A DNA stretch of 64,000 nt from contig NC_087259.1 of assembly GCF_037042905.1 (NCBI RefSeq), positions 21,796,001-21,860,000 of the forward strand. Direction: 5' to 3'. The notes beneath the pieces are model-generated. The model made no database searches and was not told the DNA's origin. It worked only from the letters and a program-made list of their open reading frames with translations. This document shows, in pieces, positions 49,851-60,000 of this stretch. Source of the stretch: Lytechinus pictus. Its lineage: Eukaryota > Echinodermata > Echinoidea > Temnopleuroida > Toxopneustidae. Every line of letters starts with the position of its first letter. Position 1 is the stretch's first letter. The position numbers and the translations under genes were made by a program.

Positions 49851-50111
49851 GGAGCCTGTCTGTTACCCAACAATTAACATAAATTAATAAATAAGGGTGC
49901 CACTTAATTTTGAGATAGATCTATCTCAAACAAACTAGATCTACACTAGCTACATGTAGCTAGGTCACTATTCTGTAGACTCTAGATCTAACTTTTTACT
50001 TTGTTTAGAATTAGTTTCGAGCCCATTGAGATGCCCTATTTCTCTTAGACTTCAGCAATTTGATTTCAATGTCTTGGACTTAATTTTCTGTTATTTCTGT
50101 TTTCAAAACAG

Positions 50112-51058
50112 GAATTGGTTGTGAAAACTGGACCTAGTGGAAACCACAAGCAAAGATGCCGAAGGCAAAGTCCAAGAGTGTTCATAAACGAATGAAAACA
50201 AGGATGAGTAGAGGAGAAGATTCCATCTCCCTGGAGGATGAGGATCTTCAGACAGAGAATATCTTAAAAGAAGACTTCATCAGCCAACTCTCTCTAGAAC
50301 TGCTAGAAAAAATATTTTGTTATCTACCCGTTAGGACTGTCATCTCATGCGAAAGGTTGAACCATCACTTCCAGCTGGCTGTGCTTTCTTACCTCAATGT
50401 GGTGAAAGAGTTTGACTTGACAGAACACAAATGGTATGGATATATTCCCAGGGGATTTTGCTTATCCTCTTTCACAAAGCTTCTGAAGCGATGTCCCAAG
50501 GTGGAAGTCATCCGGGGGCTGCACATCTATCCTGAAATGGAAGGACTTCATCGGCATCTGAATAGGTCAGATCAGATGATGCAGGGTATGGTCAAGGAGT
50601 TGAAGAAATGCAGCCACCTGCGTCAGGTTGAGATTTCTAGTCTTGACTTGGCTGATGCACTCGTGGAGGAGATGCCAGAGCTAGATTTAGGGGATTTCTC
50701 AAACAGAGGGAGTTCATTTGAAGCTGACTGTCGGCCGTACTTTACTCTAATTCCTGACTACCACATCAGGAAACTCCACCTGACTGGAGTGACACTTCCA
50801 GAATTGCCACAAACACCCCATGTGCAGGAGATCATCTTAGAATGGGTAGAACTCACCAGTTCTCAGCCTTTCCAGAACTTCGTCTGTCCAGCACTTAGAA
50901 CTTTTGTGATGAGAAACTGCTTTGGGCCTCTGAATGCTCTCAAGTATGTGGCTCTCATTGACAACTTGGCTCGCTGCCTAAATCTTGAAAGGTTGGAATT
51001 GGTTCGTGTACCATTCCTAGGGGGACTGATACAGCATACAGTTGAAGAATCAGCAGGG
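50112..51058 (+). CDS. FBXO38: FBXO38 exon with start codon, F-box and first LRRs
   Basis: A TTTCAAAACAG acceptor precedes 44 nt of 5' UTR, so at least one untranslated exon lies upstream. Coding 50156-51058 is 301 codons, donor GGG|GTGAGG in phase 0. The frame stays open 34 codons into the intron, but that tail belongs to the intron and the repeat element there. Confidence 0.95.
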
Positions 51059-54000
51059 GTGAGGCTTAAGATTCTTTTCTCCATTAATGTACTTTCTATG
51101 CTTGATATGTTGAATTGCATGTATTGTCCAGTCCATTTTTGTCTCACCTGCATAGCAGAGTGAGACTATAGGCGCCGCTTTTCCGACGGCGACGGCGGCG
51201 GCGGCGGCGGCGTCAACACCAAATCTTAACCTGAGGTTAAGTTTTTGAAATGACAGCATAACTTAGAAAGTATATGGACCTAGTTCATGAAACTTGGCCA
51301 TAACGTTAATCAAGTATTACTGAACATCCTGCCTGAGTTTCATGTCACATGACCAAGGTCAAAGGTCATTTAGGGTCAATGAACTTAGACCATGTTGGGG
51401 GAATCAACATCAAAATCTTAACCTAAGGTTAAGTTTTTGAAATGTCATCATAACTTAGAAAATATATGGACCTAGTTCATGGAACTTATACATAAGGTTA
51501 ATCAAGTATCACTGAACATCCTGCATGAGTTTCACGTCACATGACCAAGGTCAAAGGTCATTTAGGGTCAATGAACTTTGGCCGAATTGGGGGTATCTGT
51601 TGTATTACCATCATAACTTTGAAAGTTTATGGATCTGATTCATGAAACTTGGACATAATAGTAATCAAGTATTACTGAACATCATGTGCAAGTTTCAGGT
51701 CACATGATCAAGGTCAAAGGTCATTTAGGGTCAATGAACTTTGGCCAAATTGGGGTATTTGTTGAATTACAGCCATAAATTTGAAAGTGTGTTGGTCTAG
51801 TTCATAAAACTTGGACATAAGAGTAATCAAGTATCACTGAACATCCTGTGCGAGTTTCAGGTCACATGATCAAGGTCAAAGGTCATGTAAGGTCAAAGAA
51901 CTTTGGCCACGTTGGGGGTATTTGTTGAATTGCCATCATATCTCTATAAGTGTATTGGTCTAGTTCATAAAACGTGGAAATACGAGTAACCAAGTATCAC
52001 TGAACATCTTGTGCGAGTTATAGTAGTTTTCAAAATCAGCACTGCTGCTATATTGAATCGCGTGATGCAGGTGAGACGGCCAGAGGCATTCCACTTGTTT
52101 ATATTCTTATGTGTTTTTTACACCAAAATTAATCAGAATTTAATTGGATTGATGTTGCCATTGTCTGTTGTGGTTTAATGGAATATTATTGACACGTTCG
52201 ACAGTGCAATTTTGTTGCAACTATGTATTTCATGTTTTCAACACCTTCCTCTTTAATACCACACATCGACTTTCTTCCCCTCACCCTTTTAAGAGATTCA
52301 CCATGCTTTTCACCAGGCGATTAAGAAAAAAATTATTTCAGGGGGCTACTTTACACAAACTACTGCCTAAATCTGTTACGTTAGATAAGCTTTAATATTT
52401 ATAGCAATCATAGCATCCTTCCCGCCTGTCCTTGTAGGAGCATTGCTATATTTTTAACATTGTAAAAACTATCCCCTCTTTAGTACTTGTAGGAGCATGT
52501 GGTTTTCACAATTTACTGTAAAAACTATTTAAACCTCACTTCCTTTCACTATCCCTGTAGGAGCAATACCATGGTTTTCGCAATCTGAAAACCATCATCA
52601 TCAGCGGATGCAAGAACTGTACTGAGCAGGATCTTGGTCACCTCCTACTTGCTGCTGACAAGACCCTTGAGAGTCTCAGTATACAGCCATGCCTTACCCG
52701 AGACAGCCTCTTCTTGGCGTTCAGAGCAATCGAGTGCAAGTTCCTTAATCTGAAGAATCTTCATTTGGGCTATGTGGATCCATGGTCAAACTCGGGTAAG
52801 AAAAGCCTGTGCTATCAGAAACCTTAACCCAAATCACTCGCAACTTCAATAAGGTTATGAAGGAAATCAATCCCCTGTTTTAATTCCTCAAATTGGCAAT
52901 GATTGTATTACCCTTACTCCCAGGGTTGGAAAAAAACTTGATAGTGAGATAAGTTGGAATAAATGATAATACCACAGTTATAGTAATTGCTAATAATGTA
53001 TGAAATATGGTGACTGGTGAGATATGCCTGTCATGTTTGGGTTGCCGACATCACCACGCCCGGGTTGCCGTGAAAGAGTCCCTTCATACCGGTGTCTGAT
53101 CTGAGGTCGTTGAGTAGATGATGACGTCATGATTAGTCTACTAACAAGTGCTTGCAATGTGCAAAATTACAAAGTTCAGACCTTTATACACTTCGTAGAT
53201 TACAGGACGCATTTTTACGAAAGTACTCAAAACGTGATAGTGCGCCGTGGCAGGATTACGTGAGTAAAAGTTGCAAGCCCCTTGTCTTCCTCCAAGCTGT
53301 CTTGTCAGCCAGTTACACATTCCATGTGGTTTGTGCCCACTTGACACCTTCGTTAACAGTAGCTCACCACATTTGATAAGAGCAACTTTTTTTTCAGTGT
53401 TTGCCAATTAAAGAGAGTATAATGACAGAAAAATGTCTCATGCAGTGTCTTCAGTCTGCAACATTGTTTTAGCCTTGTATCCAGTTGACTTATAGATGTT
53501 TCTGAGCTTTGATGCTAAATTTTGTTGCTCTGTATCGTAACAAGCCTTTGTAAATCATGGGTTGTATGGTGTTCTTAATTTCAGGGAAGTACACTTCAGC
53601 GGAGTTAATAAGCAAAGGTCTTGTGGAGATCAATGAAAACCCTGCTGTAATGACTGATATGGGCATGAAAGCCATGGGACAGGTCTTGCCAAATCTCTCC
53701 TCTCTCGCTGTCTATAACTGCCCTCATCTCAGGTACCCAAGGACATGGCTGGATGTTGGTAAGTCATTCTCTCTCTCTTTTTCTTTCTTGCATGCGCTCT
53801 CTCTTGTCTAGGGCAATATTACCCCTGAAATGCTCAAAACAGCCCTGGAAAATAAATGAAAAAATGCCCTGGAAAATCTCAATTCTCTGCAGTGTTAAAG
53901 CCTCTCCAGTGTTGCAAATTTAGAAAGTAGGTTTTGAAAAGTAGCCCCCCCAAAAAAAGAGATGAAGATGAAACAAACAAAAAAACATGGCCTGATCTGC

Positions 54001-57000
54001 ACCATCTGTCTCTCTCTGTCTGTCTCTCTTTCCAGCTCTCTAAGTTCTCATGGACTATCTGCTCTTATTTGTTCCTCTGTCTCTCTGTGTGTGTGTCTCT
54101 CTTTATTGTTCTCATGCACCCTCTCCTGTCATCTGCCCCCTGCTATCTCTCACTCTCTTGTTCTATTGAGCACTCCCTTGTTCTCTTGCTCTTGTGTACT
54201 CTCACTTGTCTGTCCCCTCTCTCCTGCTCTCACTCTCACTTAATCTCCTGCCATATGTCCTGTCCCCTCTTTGTATTTCTATTTCATCTTGTCTTGAATC
54301 TCTCTTGTTCTTTGCCTATCTCTCTCCCTTTGTCATTGGTTGACCTTAGTGTTATGCATGCACATGAATATCTTTCATATCTGGTGATTCTAGCCATCAT
54401 TTATTTTTTTTCTTTTGTTTCTGTGTATCTTGCTTTTCAGAGCCTGTTGATACCTGTTGGTCACAACTGACATCTCTTCATCTACGCCACTGTCATAGGA
54501 TCCAACTCAACGACTACCAGTCCCTTTCTCATTTCATAGAGTGGCTCCCGAACCTGGAGGACATCTACCTCGAGCGTATGTTCCCGAATCCACCCAAGGG
54601 ATGCTCTAGGGTGGGTCTAAGTGCAGGAACAGGTATCGGTGTTTCATCAGCTCTTGTTGCTATGCAGAATCCTGGGGCTCAGCGTCCTCCACAGCACCAG
54701 AACGAGGCTGAAGTCCCGGTACCAGATGTAGCACCTATCAATCAAGAAGCACCTAGGCAGCAGCAGGGCAATGCGGATAGGGGGCATAACAGGCAGATCC
54801 AAGATGGTCCTCAGCAGAATATGGAACAGGTCCAATTGGAAGAGCCAGAAAGACAATCAAACCAGATACAGCCAGCCATAGATCTATTTGGAATACCAGA
54901 TGATCACTTGGCAGGCCCTAGTGACATCACCCCACCAAACAGAAACACATCTGAAGAACTACCTCTCAATCAACAATTAGCATCATCATCATCAAATGCA
55001 ATATCATCAAGAAACTCTGGACAGGCATCAACTTCTATGGAAGCGCATCGGACATTGGATGACTCCGAAGAAAGCATCCACTCAAGGTTGCATAATAAAA
55101 AAGATTCCTCTACATCTCTAACTCGTTCCACATATCAAGTTGAAATAGGGTCTAGGGAACTAGTATCAAGAGATAACAATAGAAATGAAATCGACCAACC
55201 TTCAGAATCCCATGTAAACCTTGAGAGAACCACCCCAAAGAAGAATTTCAGAGATGCCTCCACATCAGCTATGTCAATGGCTGGATCGTGCCCCATCCAT
55301 GGAACAATGATGCAGGACCTAAGCAACGATGACGATGAGGATGACGAATTCTCGTCTCTTCCATCCATGCATGATAAATTTGTTTCTGCCATTGATGGTC
55401 CATGTAACAGCGTTGGTGTCCAAGTGCACAAGGACGCTCAGTCGTCCCCTCTAGATCCAACCCCAATGATGTGTGACCAAGCCACAAGTACTAGTGACCC
55501 TGTCATGGAGGCAGACCCAGTCTTGGTTTTCAGATGTGCCTCGGACTCTTTAATCTCTGCCACTTTCAATGATTGTGGAATCTCCCATATTGAAGTACAG
55601 GATTGTCCAAATCTGATACACATCCAAGGTGAGCTATCTACCAAATATAATTTATTAAAATTCATAAATTGGCTATATCCATCAAAGTATACTTATTCCC
55701 TCAAAATTAATAAAGTGAGAAATAGAACACAATGACTAAGGAGAGCTTATAAAAACAGGTCACCCAAAAGAAAAGATAGAGAAGATATTTTACCCATACA
55801 ATATTATACAAGGAACCTTAACAATGAAGGAAGGAACAAAGTTCCTTATCCTTGCACACACTAAGACCATCATGACAGAAACCACATGGTGATCAGATCT
55901 ATTGTGCATCTTTGAATGCCAACTTATATTTCTCTTTTGGCTATAATTCAAAGTATCATAGTGAGATATTGGGATAACTTCTTAAGTATGTTCGGTGTAT
56001 TTGGGCATGAGAACATCGCAAAACGACTGTCACGCAAAACTAATGCGATCTCATGCATGCCATGGCCATGCATTCGCGATGCACACGGTATACGGTAACT
56101 CAGTGAGCTCCCTGGGTTAGGTATACCGATGCAAACAGCGTGTGGCAGTAGTTGAAGCGCTGAGCCTGAGAGATGGAGAGTGTGGTGAGTCGATCGAGTC
56201 AACCGAGTGAGAACGAAGCAAAAATACAGAGTTTTAGGGCACTGTGACTTCTTTATTTTTGGTACTTTTCATTTCTCTGGAGAATATGATACCACATTAT
56301 TGTCTGGAAAGTGTGATGGAACATGCAAACGACGGAGTTGTAGTCAGTACGGCAGCCATCGGAACTTTACAAATTCATTTATTTTGTTACCGATATTGGA
56401 TTGCCATTGTGAGTGTTTACAATACATGAATTCATGAGTTTACATGAATTTTTCGCCTTGCCAGAGACCCGAGCTTGCATGGTTTGAGTAAGTTTGTAAT
56501 TGTATTTACATGTACATGTAGATCGATCGTATCTGTGTGTGTTTTATGTATTTTTTATTTTTGTATAAAAAAAAATGACCCCAAAATTGGATTAGATATG
56601 AAGAAAAAATATCCCTCAGATATGCTCAGAATGCACCAAAGAGCATCTAAGAATCCCAGAGCCGAAAGGATTTAGCGCACATCAATTTAGTTCACAAACA
56701 AATTTTCAGGCCCAAGAGCAATTTGCCACTGGCATACCTGAGAGATGCACGCAGTAAGGCAAGGTATAAAAGTCAAGGCTAATAGAGCAGTAGTAATGCT
56801 ATCATCTGTGTTCTGCTTGTTACCACTAGGTCACCATCTGCCAATCTTCAAGAAGCTGAGTCTGTCTAACAGGACAAGTAGGCTGAGTAAAGTGCAGTTC
56901 GAACAATGTCCAAAGATGGAATATGGACCCACCATAGATGAACTCATGTTAAGTTGTGCAAGGGCTGGCAGAGTCGTCAGATTTAGACCTATGTCACGTG

Positions 57001-60000
57001 TAAGTCGGGATTAAAAAAAAAAAACACGGTCTTGAAAGAGTTAATGGTCATGACACCTGCTGATAAAGCTATATTGAAAGCGGCCTGTTTTAACACCCTG
57101 ACTCCCAAAGGTAATCAAGTTGAAGGATTCCATGCAAATTACCATTGGTTGGCATAGTTCCAAAATAGCATTTTTTTATGGAGTTCAAGTTAGTGTTATA
57201 ACTTGAATGTCTTTGCATAGCTCTTTGGTCAAGAGGCCTTAAATTTTGATATTTTTAGAGCAAGGTTGCATTTTTGTAGGGCATACTTTGATTGTAATCA
57301 TTTCTTTATTTCAGAGAGAAGCAGTACACGAATGATGAACCTATACTGGTTCAAGGCAGATTGGAATGTACTTAAAACGTGAAATTACGAAGAGATAACA
57401 CAGTGATTGCAAACAAAAAGCAATCATACAATAAAACTGAATAGATAAATTTGCATTAACATTAAAAGAATCTGCTTTAATTGGGACTTGCTTATATGAG
57501 CAAAGATACATCAACCATGATATCGACAATGGAGCATTTAGTACATCCGTTATGGTAACAATATTATACATAATAATAACAACATAATATTAAACATTAA
57601 ATGATGGTAGGAAAGAGGACAAAAACAAATTCGATAATTCAGTTTATACTGTGAAACATAGTGTGGATATGGGCTTTCAGAGCAAAATACCAGATGAGTT
57701 GACTATTGAAAAAATTGATATTTTAACATAAGATTTTGTTCTTGGTCCTTCTTACTGTAAAAAATAAGGAAAGATGATAAAAGGGCATGCGTACTTGTAA
57801 CATTTATCAAATTCCTTGGTCACAACTACACATCCTAATCAATGGCTTAAGTCTTGCTTTATTCTCAGTGGATATGTGACCTCTTGTCCCTATTTCGATA
57901 GTTTTAAAAGAAATAGAGTAATCGGTTTCATGAAAGTCCGATAACAAACATTTGTAGCTTTCGCACTTTCTTTCATGTGCGTTCTGAACATTAGTCTCAA
58001 AGGGACTGTAAGCTCTACCAAAAGCATTTTCTTGTATCCTCACAAACTGCGACCATGTCAGGTCGTTGGCTTGTAACAAAGATATAGGGGAGGGATGGTG
58101 TCCCCTGCTACAGAATAACCTAGGTCTGAATAAAGATTGAAGTTGCTTGTAAAAGTTCTTTTATCATTCTCTTAATAGCCAAAAGAACATTGTTATGCCA
58201 CCATGTGCATCTGTCCAGAAAGGAAGGGCAATGCGACAGAATTGATAATTTAGTCAGTGCTGACTATTTTCATGAAACACCCCCTGGTTATATTCTGTAG
58301 GTTTTGCACAGAGGCACCACCTTTAACCCTTAAAGGACTGGGCTATTTGAGATTTTGGGGGGCTCTTTTTTGTATTTCCTAGTGCTCTATTGAGCATTTC
58401 ATTGGCAGAATCTCCCTATAATCCCCAAGTAATTATTTTCCCTGCTTCATATTTTCACTACACTCGACAGCAGCCATTAGTGCATTTATGCTGGTAGCTT
58501 CAACCAATTAGATAAATGAATGTACTTCACAACTACACTATCTCTTATGCTTAAACCGTGTATATGCTCATGTTCTTTTGGTACCTTGATCATTTTGAAT
58601 ACAGATGGCAATTGATGAGATCGCGGGTGCTTTTGAGAATAAAGTGAGCAGCTTGAATCACAACGCCTTACTCATATTGGATCATACGACACCACCTCAG
58701 GCTCACCACAGCTCAGCAGTATGGGACTGGGCGAACATCCTCTCTGGTCTCAATCAGTAAGTCAAACCATACACTAAAGTCTATAGGTGGAGATGCTGTT
58801 TATCAGTGATGCATTGATAACACTATCGGATTGTTCTGTAATCCATTAAAGACTGAGCCCATGCATATGCAGGCTAAAATGTGTTATCGCAAAATCATTC
58901 TCTCTCCAATGGGTTAACATTGTCCCTAAAGTGATTCAGTGGTGAAGTTTTTATTACTTTCAATAATAATAATATAATATGTCCATTTATATAGCGCAGT
59001 TACTATGTGCATATACTCAACTGTGCTTTGATACTTGGTATCATATTATAAAGTCGCAACAAAACTTTCATGACCTTTTCTCAAGTCTTGTTTACATTTT
59101 GAGAGCAAAACTAGGGCCGTCTGCACCATCCCGAAGTTTCAAATTAGCGCGCTATTTCTGATCCGGCAAACTAACCCGATCTGAAAAATCTCGAGATAGT
59201 TGGCGGTGCAGACGCTATTATCGCGCTAGTTCGTAGGATTAATCTCGAGATTGCAATCCCAAGTCAACTCGGGTTTATTTGCAAAATAGCGCGCTATTTT
59301 GCGAATTATCCCGCTAATTCGTCGGTGCAGACACACTCGAGATTGGACTCGGGGTAATTTATTCATGACGTCAGTCCATAATGCAATTCGCGTTCCACTT
59401 CCGCCTTGGTCAAAACAAACACGTGCGAAAGTCAACTTTATACATGCGAATAGCGTTCATAAGCAACGATGGTGTCCTCACCAGTGAATGGATTTTGGGA
59501 GAGACCCCGGGAGAGACCAGACCGAAGGGGGAGGCGCTCATCGCATCGACGATGGTCATATTCAATAACAACACTGACAGCAGTGTTGTCTTATTCCTTC
59601 GCAAAATGTGAGCAAATAGCATTTCTTTCCTCCTTCTCCCTCTCTCTCTCTCTCTCTGTCGTTGCCTCCTACTCCGCCATCATATCTTCACTCGCTGAGC
59701 TGAAAGGATTGTTGCATAACACCGGTTGAATTCGGCGAAAGTACTAGTGAAAGGAGTTCATTGCTTGCATATCGCGGGAAGTTATTCAAAAGCGCGGGCC
59801 GTTGAAACTCCAAGATCCGAAAGTGCGCATGCCCGGAATATCGGGCTTGTTGCCTCGCTCGAGCAGATATAGCTCCTCGTGGGATGGTGCAGACGGGGTT
59901 TCTCGAATCTCGAGATTAATCGCGAAGAGGGCTGATCGGGCTAAAATCTCGAGATTGAGCAAACTCGGGATGGTGCAGCACCGCCTACTGTGACACTTGG

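Larger units (their letters stand above)
46923..50111. other. Intergenic region between SPOUT1 and FBXO38
   Basis: Holds the CpG-dense stretch, an inverted-terminus element (48308-48953), the near-consensus NRF1 motif TGCGCATGCGT (minus strand, about 49042-49052), an ACTTGTTTAGGGG word repeated three times (49571-49660) and a 95-bp local duplication (49688-49850). The 5' UTR exon of FBXO38 is expected here but was not located. The plus-strand open frame 47333-47614 was not recognised. Confidence 0.5.

Noticed and set aside
51059-51163. FBXO38 continuing past 51058 to a stop at 51163
   Set aside because: The frame enters the repeat element; the GTGAGG donor at 51059 joins in phase to a homologous exon at 52561.
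53934-54470. 178-codon plus-strand open frame in FBXO38
   Set aside because: It covers a CT-rich intron and overlaps the true acceptor and exon at 54441 in another frame.
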